A DNA stretch of 64,000 bases from Dolomedes plantarius (GCA_907164885.2 OU015490.1:99802257-99866256); one strand, 5' to 3'. Shown: positions 34,122-46,074, counted from the stretch's first letter. Program-made: numbers and translations. The notes: generated by a model not told the origin, from the sequence alone.

Positions 34122-34411
34122 AAGTCTAAAATTCGTAACTGCAGCACTAAGAGGAGAGTCCCGGATGATGCGTGAATTCGAGCAGAGGACACCCCTAGAA
34201 TATCCCTATAGAGTATAGATGCATAATTAAGCATGTAGTATATTCTCCAAACTGTAAACTGATTTTTTGGATTTTATAGTTCCTGATTTTTCATTACATT
34301 ATAATTTATTTTAATTCCCAATACTGATTTTAGGGCTCAGAATTTTTTTTCTTTACCGCTAGCTAATCCAGGCGATCAATTATGACGTGCTGTTTTATTT
34401 GTTTTCATACC
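34122..34411. repeat. Spacer of the MITE composite, right copy (inverted)
   Basis: Reverse complement of 23170-23465, including CATACCTTAAGACTG at its outer edge. Bounded by TTAA on both sides. Confidence 0.85.
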
Positions 34412-34816
34412 TTAAGACTGCTGTGCACTAACACTATTGGATTCGCTCACCATAGTGTTAACCTATGGAGAAATTGTGTCCAAGGATTGCCGACTTGGAT
34501 TCAAAGATTTTTTTTTAATTGTACTCCGTAATAGAGAAAGAAATTTCACACCTTTGGGTCTGCTTCGTTTTAAAAAGAAAATGTGAATAATATTTTTTTA
34601 TTTAAATTATTCGGAAGAAAATCTGGTGTAGTGTGTTTGAAACGCTCATAAATTCCTTTGGTGAACGAAATTTATAAAATGAATTCTGATGTTGCAAGGT
34701 GCAAAAAAGTTGAGACTATCTGAATGTACCCTTTTTATTGGATCATCAGCTTTTATGTAGCTGTCAATAGTAGGCACATTTTCTCCATAGGTTAACACTG
34801 AGGTGAGCAGCCTTGA
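34412..34816. mobile_element. TTAA-MITE, outer member of the right composite
   Basis: Begins after TTAA (34412-34415) with GACTGCTGTGCACTAACAC. The right end has lost about 25 bases and its TTAA reads TTGA (34813-34816). Otherwise like the other copies. Confidence 0.85.
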
Positions 34817-35440
34817 AGAGGAATTAACTTGTTGTAAATAAACGGTAAGTTTGCTATTGCTTGTTTGTCACTTTGAGGATTTAAGATAAAAATGCATACT
34901 TTTATAATTAACAAATCCGTTGAAAATCCTGTCTAAATTAAGATCTTTGTGTTTCAGTTGTTATAATAATGGGTTATATATAATTAAGCCAAAATACTTC
35001 TCTTGCATTAAATTTTAGAGACCTTGAATTCGTTAAAATAATAAGCTATTCTAAAATATACTTGAGATGTTGCTAAGATCGACATTAATTTGAAGGAAGC
35101 TATCGCAAATAAAAATTAAGAGAAATGTAACTACTTAAAACCTAATGAAACTTGACTCTAGTTCTTAACTATAACACTATCATCATGATTTTTTTAAATG
35201 AAACCCGGTGAAATGTTTTCTGCGAATTGAAAAATCCAAGTTTCTCTGTCTCAGGATAATTTTCATATTATTTTAACCATTTTAATTAAAAGAATTAAAA
35301 TATTCAGCATGCATAGTTATCCTTGCGGTAATATAAATATTATTAAATAACATGATTTCGTGCCAAAGTATAACTTTTGTGTTATAATTTCGGAAATAAT
35401 GTAAAGTGGAAAAGAAAATATGCACCATTGGATTTAGAAT
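34817..35440. other. No gene seen
   Basis: AT-rich non-coding DNA. Confidence 0.4.
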
Positions 35441-35442
35441 TC

Positions 35443-35600
35443 TGGGTTAGTAAAACAGAGTGAGGCAGCGAGATTTTCCCGTCAGAACTATTTATAAACT
35501 CTAGGTTATTTAAACAGAGTGATGTAGTGAGATTTTTCCATAGAAATTATTTATAAGCTCTAGGTTAGTTAAACAGACGGATGCAGTGAGATTGTCCTTA
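35443..35600. repeat. 59 bp tandem repeat, about 2.6 copies
   Basis: GGTTAGTAAAACAGAGTGAG, GGTTATTTAAACAGAGTGAT and GGTTAGTTAAACAGACGGAT start at 35445, 35504 and 35563. Confidence 0.9.
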
Positions 35601-35886
35601 AATTAATTTATCAGTCTTTTTTATATTTCGTTTTCCGAGATAGAAAGACTATTTTCATAAAATCTTGTAGGGAAATCTAAATTTAAACATTAGGTACACG
35701 ATTACTGATATGAGAATTGATTCGAATTTCTAAACAAACATGAGAAACTGTTGATTGGAATTTGATTTTTAAAAAAAATTATTCCGAGGCACGTGTCACT
35801 AGACATCCTCACATTATACCACTGAAATTGTTGACTACTTCTAATCTAGGAATACCACACAGGTGCAAATTCAGTTTCCTTTTAGT

Positions 35887-36250
35887 CATAAAACCTGTTC
35901 CCATAGAATCCCTCAGCGTCAGCGTTAATTCTATTGACAAATATTAAACCAATCACATGCCTTAAGAATTTCGTTGCTAATCGTTTGGAGGTTTGTAATT
36001 GGTTAAATATATTTTATGAGAGTTAGGGCCTGTTCACATAGGAGTCCGTTGCGTTGCGTTAAGGAAAAGATGACGTTGAGACGAAAATAAACCAATCATA
36101 TGCGTTAAAAATTTCATAGCTAATCGTTTGGAGGCATATGATTGGTTTATTTTCGTCTCAACGTCATCTTTTCCTTAACGCAACGCAACGGACTCCTATG
36201 TGAACAGGCCCTAACGCTGACGCTGACTGATTCTAAGTGAACAGGCCTTA
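35887..36250. mobile_element. Outer foldback-type MITE holding a second copy
   Basis: The left end, AAAACCTGTTCCCATAGAAT followed by CAGCGTCAGCGTTA, is complementary to the right end, AACGCTGACGCTG followed by TTCTAAGTGAACAGGCC. The middle contains CCAATCACATGC ... GCTAATCGTTTGGAGG, the same core as the inner element, so an older family member was hit by a younger one. Confidence 0.7.
36023..36214. mobile_element. Inner foldback MITE with about 81 bp perfect arms
   Basis: Arms start TTAGGGCCTGTTCACATAGG and match perfectly for about 81 bp, to ...AATCATATGC. The loop of about 30 bp contains CATAGCTAATCGTTTGG. Perfect arms imply a young or gene-converted copy. TTA/TAA at the ends may be the target duplication. 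Confidence 0.88.
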
Positions 36251-36666
36251 AGACTCTGCTAACTTAAGTTTAAACAGAGCGAGGACTATTGGCGACCGCC
36301 AATCACAAAACTTTCGCCAAATCACGAACGGAAGTCATAAATAGACAAGATAACCCGGATGATTCTCGAGAGGGGAGAGAGAGCTATCACACGCTCGTCA
36401 CCTGTGTATGCCATATGAATACCAAAGAGGGTATTTTAGAATATTAAGAGTGTGTTGATTGACAATAATAATCGTCTTTATTTTGACGTGTTTGTGTTGT
36501 GGTATATATTTACAATAAAACGTGATTTTCTTAGAGCCAGAAGTAAGCACAGCAGTTGTACTGGTGGGGCCCGTGAAGATCGACAGAGAGAGATTGAGAT
36601 TGGCAGTTGTATTTACATTGTCAAGCCATCTCGGACATCCTTTTGACTTGGACTCTGTTTTAACCT
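36251..36666. other. No gene seen
   Basis: Mixed composition; a 64-codon frame has no recognisable domain. Confidence 0.35.
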
Positions 36667-36853
36667 AGCACCCCAAAAGGAAACATCTGGAGGGCTCATA
36701 ATCCATTCCACTGACCCCTTAGAAGGACTCTCCGGTTTACGGATTTAACGTGCACCTATTCCGCGTAGAAACGGAGGCATTTAATGGAACACTTCGGGAT
36801 TCGAATCGAGCACCCTCCTGTAAGAAGCCAACGCGCTACCACTAGGCTTTGGT
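36667..36853 (-). mobile_element. tRNA-derived SINE, minus orientation
   Basis: On the minus strand: box A-like GCCTAGTGGTAGCGCG, box B GATTCGAATCCCG, then the shared core GTGCACGTTAAATCCGTAAA with CGGAGAGTCC. Ends GGGGTGCTAGGTTA. Non-coding, transcribed by pol III when active. Confidence 0.78.
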
Positions 36854-36923
36854 ATTTTAAATAACTATCAATTTTACAGAAACATATAGGCAGTTTCAAC
36901 GTCACTACGGGGTATAAAGAACT

Positions 36924-37210
36924 AGGGTCTCCGGACCTTGGGAGGTTAGAATTCTACCAATTGAATTATCTCGGCTATGCGAGGAATACCCAGTCAAAAT
37001 GTATTTTTCCCGTAAGCGTTTTTCTCTTTAGGGCCAACGACTTTTTTCGATGATGGTGGATTTATTTTTCACCTTGAACATTCGTCATAACTAACGTTCC
37101 GTTACTGTTTTCCCCATGGGTCAGGCACTACTATAACAATTCTCAGCAGAACCGGGCTTTGAACTCGGGTCTCTTTTCCTCGATTCGGTATTCTACGAAC
37201 TGAGCTGCTA
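36924..37210 (-). mobile_element. tRNA-like SINE heads, degraded
   Basis: On the minus strand, 37141-37210 reads GCAGCTCAGTTCGTAGAAT ... CGAGTTCAAAGCCCGG, a good A-box/B-box pair. A second, poorer head (GATAATTCAATTGGTAGAAT) lies at about 36945-36985. Too diverged and without an intact acceptor stem to be tRNA genes. Confidence 0.5.
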
Positions 37211-37275
37211 TTTTTGTTTAATACGCAAACACACACACACACATATTATATATATACATACATACATACATACAC
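37211..37275. repeat. CA/TA/CATA simple repeats
   Basis: Short ACACAC run, a TATATA run and CATA repeats. Confidence 0.85.
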
Positions 37276-39136
37276 TTACAGTGCAATATAAAAATCTGTC
37301 AGAGACAGCATGTTTACTGAAGTTTCCCGCAAGAACCTAAAATTTCTAATCACGCCAATAATTCGGGAAAATACATGTTGTGTTGTTGTTCAGACTTATG
37401 CCCCTGTCGAGTTGCCTGTCTTAAAATTATTTATTTTTTCGGGCGAGATTCGTATATTATTTGGGTTAGTACAAATTATTTATAATTTATAGGTATTTGG
37501 GTGCGTTGTGTTTTTTTTATTTATTTTCTTGAATACAACCCAAAAGGCTCTAGACAGGTTTGCAACCGAACAGGCCAAATAAACTTTGCTTCTAAAACCT
37601 TCCTTTAGGTCAACTACACAAAACAAAGATGACGGACTCCAATGTAACAAAATAAAAATTGATTTATTTACAACCTTATCTATTTACAAAAAAAACTGAA
37701 TTACTAAATCTTCGCACCCAGTTTACACATTTTACTAATCTTTTAGCATTTTCTCCTCGATTCATATCGAATGACATGTGTTTAATTAAATCTACCCCTT
37801 TTGGATTCAGGGAGCATATAATTATTAAAACTAACTCATAGCCAAGAACTCCTATTCATCAAAATTATCTTTACAAAAAACACTGTTCCCGCACTAATCT
37901 TTCATTTAGCTCGGTGGGGTCTGAACAAAACAAAATTTAACTTTCACTCACTCAGTTTGACGATACAGCACTGGGACTCTGGCGTCGAAGCTCTGCTTAG
38001 GCATGGGGTATCGCTTCTTCCTTCTAGGTAGTGGGTGCGCTGCGTCTCTAGGCTGTCGTGGGTATTCTTCTACTCTTTTCAAAATGATGGGGCACTCATC
38101 AGGAAAATGATGACATCGACTTCTCTTGATCCAAAGTCACGCTCAATTCCGGGAAGACTCGACCAGATCTCCAACATTAAGGCGCATCCTCTCTATAACC
38201 CCGTTTCTATTCTCTTGCTCAAAATCACTCTCAGCTCCGGGAAGACTCGTCCGGATCTCCAATATTTAAAACTGCCAATCTTTTCATCACTTTCGATGCT
38301 AAGGCACTAGGAAAGATCAACCGGTTTCCGGAAAACGAAACCTCTTTCTCGTACTGTCGGACAACTCCCGGGAATGCTCAACCGGTCTCAGACGTTTTGA
38401 AATTCCAATCTCTTCATCCCCCTGCAATGCTAAAGCACCGGTAAAAGTCAACCGGGCCCGCACGCAGAAGAGAATCTTCGAAAAAAACTCTAAGTCTTCT
38501 ATTTATTTATTTTTTTTATAACAAAGTCCACGCCTTCTCGTGACTCCTAAACCATTCAGGAAAGCTTTCAAAAATCCACCACTTAGCCTCCATTTTCATT
38601 TCTCGGATTGGATAATCCCATAACCCATGCACGCCTAAATTTCGTCATACCCAGACCACCCAAAGTCCAGTCCACGTGTTTTGCGGTCTACAGGTCCAAT
38701 AAATCCTTTACAATAGGGTATTTTACTTTAATGTCAAACCCTGGTGCCATCTCCTTATCTGCGTCTGGAATCACCTACCCCCTATCGCGCACCGCCGCTT
38801 TTAAATTGGCTAAGCGTACAGACTACTGTTCCGTCCTCTAATCAAAGGCGGCTTCCTAGCATTCTAACCGAAATGTGATGAAAACAGCCTTCGATCACTT
38901 TATCTCTCTAAAAATTTTAATTTTTCTTTCAAATCGAAAGCGCTTCATCACAGCCCCACTGCCTGGAACTTGCCAGACGAGGTCTACTGCGAGCAGAGGA
39001 ATGCGGCTCCAGTTTGAAATGGTACCACAAGGTTCGGAGCCCGAGTTTATCCAGGTTCTACTTGAAATTTGACCAAACACCAGAGGCGACTTCCGTGGAC
39101 TCGTACATTCTGCCACCCACTGTCCTCGTCGAAATA
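37276..39136. other. Unassigned GC-richer region with imperfect repeats
   Basis: From about 37980 to 38900 the DNA is richer in C and CG than its flanks. TCCGGGAAGACTCG occurs at 38148 and 38236, and related AACCGG-containing phrases recur near 38305, 38366 and 38433, suggesting a diverged tandem repeat with a period of about 65-90 bp. Several frames of 60-98 codons lack any known domain. It could be part of an LTR or other large element; not identified. Confidence 0.4.
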
Positions 39137-39277
39137 CTTTTCGGTCTATGGATTTAACGTGTCCATATCCAGATTAGACGCGAAGGCATTTAACGGAGTT
39201 CGTCGGGGTTCGATCTTAGCCCCCCCCCCCTTCCCCGTCCAATCCGAAGCCCAAGGCTCTAACACTAAGGTACCTCG
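39137..39277 (-). mobile_element. tRNA-derived SINE, minus orientation, with poly-C run
   Basis: On the minus strand it carries GGACACGTTAAATCCATAGA, the same core as the other two SINEs, and an AAGATCGAACCCCGACG box B region interrupted by an 11-base G run. The 5' head is decayed. Confidence 0.65.
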
Positions 39278-39907
39278 TGCCTGGAAAATACAGGACACCA
39301 TCAAATTCTTACAAAATCGTAGACTAGAAAACAGGCCCAATATTAACTTTTTTGCTCTTTTATAATACTTAACGTAATATAATGCAAGAACTCATCTCAT
39401 CAAAATCAATTAAATTGATGTTCAATATATGGCGACACAACGGTCGAGTTTACTGAAAGACAAGCAAATGTCGGTCAGAAAAGAAGCTCAGCAAGGAAGA
39501 ATTCTGTCTGGGAAATGGAATAAATTGTATTTGACTGTAACAGATGTTATATAATGTCGCTCCGAACAAGAGCAGGAAAAGGAATCACTCCAGACAAGGG
39601 GGTCGAGTAAAAATTTAAGCAAGTATTCCTCGATGGAACTAAAAAAATAATTGTTTTTAAGAAAGAAAGAAAGCGATAGCCATATTAAGGTTCGTGTTAA
39701 TTTTTTTTGATGCTGTGAGTGTACTAGATTACGATACGCACGAGTTTGGTTTAATTGCCCAGCTTTCAAGGAACTGTTTGAAGTTCCCTGTTCTTTGAAA
39801 ATAAACATGTTTTTTTTTCCGTTTTGGTATCAATGGACTTCAGTGGCCACTGATACCAAAATTTTGGATAATTTCTTGTCCTCCTTATCTTTGTTACTAA
39901 TTAAATA
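39278..39907. other. No gene seen
   Basis: Non-coding; the 106-codon minus frame has no recognisable domain. Confidence 0.35.
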
Positions 39908-39977
39908 CAGAGAAACTCCTCAAAGGCGACCAGTCATGGTTCATAAAAACGGGGGACCGACTATAGAAGTTTCCCTG
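39908..39977. mobile_element. 70 bp Tigger-like MITE
   Basis: TA on both sides (39906-39907, 39978-39979). Ends CAGAGAAACTCCTC and, reversed, CAGGGAAACTTCTA. Related to the terminus at 978 (shared GGCGRCCAGTC). The right TA runs straight into a (TA)n tract. Confidence 0.65.
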
Positions 39978-40437
<460 letters not shown>

Positions 40438-40472
<35 letters not shown>

Positions 40473-40491
40473 GTATATATATATATATATA
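40438..40491. repeat. (CA)n(TA)n microsatellite
   Basis: CA repeats to about 40469, then TA repeats that end at the TA target site of the adjoining element. Confidence 0.95.
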
Positions 40492-41467
40492 CAGTGATTT
40501 CCGCTTATAAGAATCACGTTTGTTATTACTGTTTTTGATTCTTATAAGCGGTTGATTCCTATAGCCGAAATTTAGGTTTTTGGACAGGCACACGCATACC
40601 TATATATACATATATTAGATAATTTACCATAAAATACTCTTTAATTTACATTAATTATCTTTTATTAAAATTATTTTTTATAATTTAAAAAATACAACTT
40701 AATTTCTAGACCTAAAAATAGATACACATGATTATAGTAAGAGAAGAAAAAAATCCAATATTTGTTACAACATAACTGCTTAACAGTTTTAACATTTCAA
40801 CTACAGGAAGGGAGCAAGAAAAAGTTTTCTATGGTAGTTTGACGTAATGAAGTTTTCCAGAGGCATTTTATACCTCTTTCAATACCAATAGTCTCAGACG
40901 AGATTCACCTTCTAGCTTGCGTTTCACGGTTTGATAACGTGCTGAATCTACTAATGTCAGATTTTCCTAATTGATAGTGGACACTTCGCCGAAGATTTAT
41001 GCGTTTCAGGGTCCAGGAATCCGCAACCAGGATGTGGGAGGTGGGGAAAAAGAGTCCCTGTCTGTGTTTGTCACTGGAGAAAAGTGAAATCGGACCCGGG
41101 CGGGTAAAGATGCACCCGGGTCATGCTAATAGGACAGTGTTGTGCTAAAGCGTTTAAGAAGAAACTATTATGTTATGTCTAACAAAGAAAGAGATGCATT
41201 TTACGAATGTATTCTATGTCATCTTATCACTCTTTCTTTAAAAAATTTTTTTTTTTTAAATAACTTCATGACTTTTGAGGGTTTAAGTGGCTTTTTTTGA
41301 AAAATGAAAGGAAAGCGAAGAGTGCAAGCTGATTCTTAAAACCGGTGGATTGATTCTTTAAAGCGAATATTTTAACATGGAAATAATACATTTGTTTTTG
41401 TTTTTGTGATATTGATTCTTATAAACGGTTGATTCTTATAACCACTGATCACTATAAGCGATGGTTA

Positions 41468-41470
<3 letters not shown>
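40492..41470. mobile_element. Tigger/pogo-like non-autonomous element, 979 bp
   Basis: TA at both edges (40490-40491, 41471-41472). Left end CAGTGATTTCCGCTTATAAG; reversed right end CAGTAACCATCGCTTATAGT. The motif ATTCTTATAA.CGGTTGATTC occurs inside both ends as subterminal repeats. No transposase frame. Confidence 0.85.

Positions 41471-41533
<63 letters not shown>
41471..41533. repeat. (TA)n tract
   Basis: Starts at the TA duplication of the preceding element and ends at the LTR-like repeat. Confidence 0.95.
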
Positions 41534-41537
<4 letters not shown>

Positions 41538-41902
41538 GAGAGCCTACTTTTACTGTGTCCGGTACAATACAACAATAATCATGGGATAGCCTAGCGCAAT
41601 GCTTCGCTTCCCTTCAACAGAACAAAATATCGGGCAGCCATCTCGCTCCCGTCAAATACACCATACCTCGTGCCTATGCATGGACTTTCAAAACACAACC
41701 TCTCCCTCCGGAGGTCTGTCCCTCTCTCCCCTGCACAGGGCATTTTTCACACCCCGCTTCGATTCGCCTCCAAGCCGGGGTCATTCAACCATCGACTGTC
41801 CCCTGAAAGAATGTCGCAGGAAGAAGGGCTTGGTGCGTCTGTGGCTACGCATAGCAACTGAGAATATTACTACGGCATAAGAAGAGATTTCACGTAAATC
41901 CT

Positions 41903-41905
<3 letters not shown>
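41534..41905 (-). repeat. LTR-like repeat, copy in minus orientation
   Basis: Reverse complement of 44371-44762 with moderate divergence. Shared phrases include GCCGGAGAGCCTACTTT, CTCCCGTCAAATACA, GGGGTCATTCAACC and GGCTACGCATAGCAAC. Ends at a CA/TA microsatellite as does the other copy. The 93- and 63-codon plus-strand frames are incidental. Confidence 0.8.

Positions 41906-41961
<56 letters not shown>
41906..41961. repeat. (CA)n(TA)n microsatellite
   Basis: CA then TA repeats ending exactly at the TA target site of the next element. Confidence 0.95.
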
Positions 41962-41964
<3 letters not shown>

Positions 41965-42990
41965 TGGAATCTCGATCTATCGTTTTCGAAGGGACCGACT
42001 GAACTAAACTACGGTTGCGGGAAAACGATAGATGCGGGAATACCCCAAAAAGTATTAACATACCTTAAAGTTTGATATCCCTAAAATATATTAACTCACA
42101 TACATAAATGTATACATACCCGTAGTGTAACTGAAGATAAAATTACAAAGTTGTACTGAAATCCAAAATAATAATAAAAAAAGAAATACATGTAGATACA
42201 CAGGAATTTTGATTCAAATAAAAGTAATTAATCTTCGTTTGTTTTTTGTCGGTTTTCTCTACACAAGTAAACAATATTTTTTTCTGTTGCAAATTGCATT
42301 CTTTTCGGTATCGGTTATTGTGTGAGAGTATAAAGAAGCGGCAGCCATGAATCGTTTGTAACTAGAAGCATTCCATTCCACTGGATGGGGTCCGACATAA
42401 GACAACCAGGAAGTTCTGCTTCCGGGTGAAACACTCATCGGCCAGTGTAGAACTGCAGTAATCAGAAACTTCTTACACACTTAGACCAAACACCAGGGCG
42501 CCTCCATCCCAAGACCAACAAAAGAGCTGACTGTGAGCCATTGCTGATAAGAACAGAAATGTTGAATAGGAGGTGAATTTGGAATGAGTTGCCGAAAATA
42601 GGGTACTCCAGGGGCTAAAGAATTAAGGATCACCAACGACGAACAAATAATGGGAGTGGTACAATAAAGCGAGAGCATGCTAAACAAGAGAGAACAAAAA
42701 TACGAGACCGTGCATCTCAAATGGTCTGCTCATTGTTTAATTAGAGCGTCATTTTAGCTCAATCCAGACATTTATATATCAGGTTCAGTTATTATGAAAA
42801 ACGATCGATCCGATAAATTAATGTAAAGCTGCGATATTCTGAACGAATATTGCGGGAAAACGATGGATCGAGGAACAATCCATGCGGTCTTTTTTGCTTG
42901 TTTTCTATGGAATTTATTCGGGACTGGGTGAAATAAACGATACATACGGGAAAACGATCGTTCGGGGAACCATCGATCGAGATTCCACTG
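41962..42990. mobile_element. Tigger/pogo-like non-autonomous element, 1029 bp
   Basis: TA at 41960-41961 and 42991-42992. The left end, CAGTGGAATCTCGATCTAT, and the reversed right end, CAGTGGAATCTCGATCGAT, match at all but one base here. GCGGGAAAACGAT recurs near both ends (42019 and 42853), a subterminal repeat. Interior frames (73 and 79 codons, minus) have no transposase motif. Confidence 0.9.
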
Positions 42991-42992
42991 TA

Positions 42993-43534
42993 CATATTTA
43001 TTTATTTATACACACACACGCACACATATATATATATGTATGTAAAGTAGATTATGAATATTTTTAAAATATCTATGAAAAGTATTGATGATTGGACTGA
43101 ATATTAAATTGCTCGTGATATCTTCTGAAGTTGGAGGCTATAAAACACAATCTGTCACAATTGTGTCATTAAAGAATTTACCATCACTATAAATTATTTT
43201 CTGCGTTACAGTAGTGAAATCAAAATACAAACTCACAAAGCGAATGAATCTCAACGGGTGAAAATGATAAATCCACCATCCGTGTCACACGAATGAACAA
43301 TTTCTTGTTTAAAATTGGCAACGTTCCATGTTACAAGTGTAGTGAAACTGAATTTGATGCACTTCCGGCATTTTAATTAGATAGCATGCTGGAAATGTCT
43401 GTATCACCTAACTAATGATTAACTCCTCTTTTGTAAGGTTTAGCCAGCTTGTCAAGAAGAAAAATGCTCTGAAGAGCAAATTAATGACGGTGCTTCTAAA
43501 TACACTTATTTCATAATGAAGGTGAAGGTGGATA
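42993..43534. other. No gene; short microsatellites
   Basis: TTTA, CA and TA runs to about 43045, then AT-rich non-coding DNA. Confidence 0.45.
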
Positions 43535-44110
43535 GTTTTACATGATTAAAAACCATCCTTAAGGCTTTTTATAAATACTTTGTATGTTTAATCTTTCATA
43601 AATATTATGGATTATCACACAGTAATTTTTTTTTGTATTTCCACCGTTTCTTTAGCAACGGAAACATGCAGTAGTGAAAAAGCACGATTTTTGTAAAGAA
43701 AAAATATTTTAGGGAGCAAGCTAAAACGCTAGCTCCCTAAAATATTCTAGCTTGTCAAAGAAGCATGCATCAAAGAAAAAGGTTAGTTGTCTTTAAACAA
43801 ACCTATTTCCCCCGTGAAATATAGGTGAATTGTTTTAGAAGATTAAAAACCAGTCTTTAGGCTCGTTTTAAAATAATTTTATAATTTATCTTCCATGGAT
43901 ATTATGGGTAATCGCAGAGTACTTTGAATTTTCACTTCTCCCACTTCTTTATAAACGGAAACTTGCATTCGGAATGAAACAGGAAAGGGAGATTTTTGTT
44001 AGGAAATTTTTTTTATATAATTTTTTGAAAATCTATTGAGAAGATATTCTTCAAGGTGAAAATTAACTAAGTTGTTTAGAAATAAACTCTCTTCATATTC
44101 AGTAAATTAG
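43535..44110. repeat. Degenerate repeat, about 300 bp unit
   Basis: GATTAAAAACCATCCTTAAGG at 43542 and GATTAAAAACCAGTCTTTAGG at 43840 open two similar segments that both continue to a CGGAAACNTGCA motif and GAGATTTTTGT-like sequence. A third, more diverged piece lies near 53965-54080. Non-coding. Confidence 0.7.
43703..43746. repeat. Short perfect hairpin
   Basis: AATATTTTAGGGAGC and GCTCCCTAAAATATT are 15 bp complementary arms; inner AGC and GCT extend the stem after one mismatch. Confidence 0.85.
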
Positions 44111-44291
44111 AATTGAGTTTTTCAGGCTTACTTCAAAATATTTTTCGATTTTAAAGGATGTTTTTGCTTTAAACTCCTATATTTTCAATATTTATAAGTG
44201 CATTGCGATGAGTATAAAATTGGAATATACATTTTTAACGAAAAAATATTTTATAAATTCTTGAAAATCTAAATGTGTCTAGCATGAAAAA

Positions 44292-44293
<2 letters not shown>

Positions 44294-44358
<65 letters not shown>
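44294..44358. repeat. (TA)n tract
   Basis: About 32 TA units at the left edge of the LTR-like repeat. Confidence 0.95.
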
Positions 44359-44362
<4 letters not shown>

Positions 44363-44370
44363 TAAATATA

Positions 44371-44890
44371 AGTAGGATTTATGCGAAATCTCTTCTATGC
44401 CATAGTAATATTCTCTGTTGCTATGCGTAGCCAGAGACGCACTAAGCCTTTGACACAATACGCGACATTGCGGGAGGGGACGGTCGAAAGAGAGGGTTGA
44501 ATGACCCCGACTCGACAGAGGGATATGTTTTCTTGTTCCCCGCGCGAGAGGGTGCAGGTTTTTAGCTGGGAAAGAGGGGTACAGACCTCCAGAGGGAGAG
44601 GTTGTGTTGGTTAGTCCGTGCGTAGGCACGAGAGATTGTATTTGACGGGAGCGAGAAGGCTGCCCGATCTTATGTTCTGTTGAAAGGAAGCGAGTATTGC
44701 GCTACGCTATCCCGTAATTATTATTATATTGTACCGGAGACAGTAAAGTAGGCTCTCCGGCATATCGTAATCGATATCTCCATTAATAAATGATGATTGT
44801 TGAGTTTTAACAAGTCTAGTTGATTTATGATTCAAGTGTGTTCTTCTTATACACCCCCCTAGATGCCGCCACGTAGACAGGAAAGTCTAC
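44371..44890 (+). mobile_element. Probable LTR of a second gypsy-type element
   Basis: 44371-44762 is the inverted partner of 41534-41905. It continues through AATAAATGATGATTG and ends near GTCTACA just before a primer-binding-type site at 44896, so it fits a 5' LTR in plus orientation. The left limit is hidden by the microsatellite and no 3' partner was found. Confidence 0.6.
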
Positions 44891-44895
44891 ATTTT

Positions 44896-44914
44896 TGGGC
44901 GCCCGGCCCGGATG
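44896..44914 (+). promoter_or_regulatory. Primer-binding site candidate
   Basis: TGGGCGCCCGGCCCGGATG lies directly after the LTR-like sequence and about 70 bp before the gag ORF, the usual place for tRNA priming. Confidence 0.6.
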
Positions 44915-44981
44915 AACTCTTTGGACAGTTAATATAGTCATGTTGAAGTGAATTCGTAATACCTTCTGTGAAATTTTTGAG

Positions 44982-45942
44982 TTGCTTGAGAAATACAAAA
45001 TGTTTGGAAGAGTCATAGAAGAAGATTTGTTCATAGTATGTTATGAGCTCTGCTTAGATCCAACTCCATGGATGGATTGGAATCATCTGAAAGGCTTGAT
45101 TGAAAATTGCGAGGACTACAAATCTGACCCCGACTTTGTCAGTAGTTTTATACAGACAGTAGTGGAAGACCGTGAGGAACGCGAATATAGAGAAAAGGTT
45201 AAAATAGAGATGGAGGAAAAGAAACTAGAGATACAAAGAATGAAAAAAGAGCTTCAGTTAGAGTATAGGAGGATGGGGTTGCCGATCTCTGATATAGTTA
45301 AAACGGAGCCCTCTACAAATGGGAATACAGAGAAAATTCTTGTGGTGTATAATGAGCTGCCTGTTAATTCAAATTTAAAGTCGGATGTGGCACCTGAAAT
45401 ACGGAATAATCCTTCCGAATATTCCGAGCAGCGAAGCCATAAACAAATTAGTGATTTGCGCTCCTTCAATACGTGTGAACACGAGAAAGATGTGAATGAC
45501 ACAGAAAGTTAGATAGGTGCTTCGGGACGGCATGTTAGCGAGACGGAGAAGTCAAAGCCGTCAAAGGACAACTTATCTGTTTGTAGCAATGGGCAAGATA
45601 AGTCCAATATTGAAACTAACATTATGTACGTTAAATGTACGACTTCAGTCCGAGTGTGTGGTCAAGCCGCTACAGAAACTAGTGGAGAATCACAAAACTT
45701 AAGAGACTCAATGTGATAAAATTCGTGCTGAAATAGAGGAGAAAACTGCTGCAATCGTAATACTCGAGAGAGTAGTGAAATCAAAGGCTGTAGTGCATTA
45801 TGTAACTAAAGAGTGTCCTACAAAGTGTTTCGTTGATCCTACAAACTTTTTAGTTATAAAGACTAGATCACGAGCTCGCAATGAATGTGTAAAATTCGAG
45901 AGGAATTTTAGTAAGAGGAAAAAAAGAAAACTGTTTAACTGA
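44982..45942 (+). pseudogene. Decayed gypsy gag-like ORF
   Basis: The first 176 codons are open (44982-45512) and encode an acidic region (PWMDWNHLKGLIENCEDY) and a predicted coiled coil rich in E, K and R (EDREEREYREKVKIEMEEKK). This is the layout of the N-terminus of a common arachnid gypsy gag. After the TAG at 45510 the same frame stays readable for about 65 codons, then a frame change leads to a final basic segment (SKRKKRKLFN) and stop at 45940. It looks like an inactivated gag. No capsid or zinc knuckle is recognisable, so the family is inferred mainly from position after an LTR and PBS. Confidence 0.55.
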
Positions 45943-46074
45943 AAAAAAATGATTAGTGTGTTTTAGATTACTCAAGGGTCGAACTTTTATTCATTGGGTC
46001 ATTATCAATATTCTTAACGAGTAATGAGTGTTTTAGTAATATATTTCATATGGTATATTTTTGTGTAGTAAGTT

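Noticed and set aside
37141..37210. Possible tRNA gene on the minus strand
   Set aside because: A and B boxes are present but the stems do not pair well and no complete cloverleaf forms; it fits a SINE head better.
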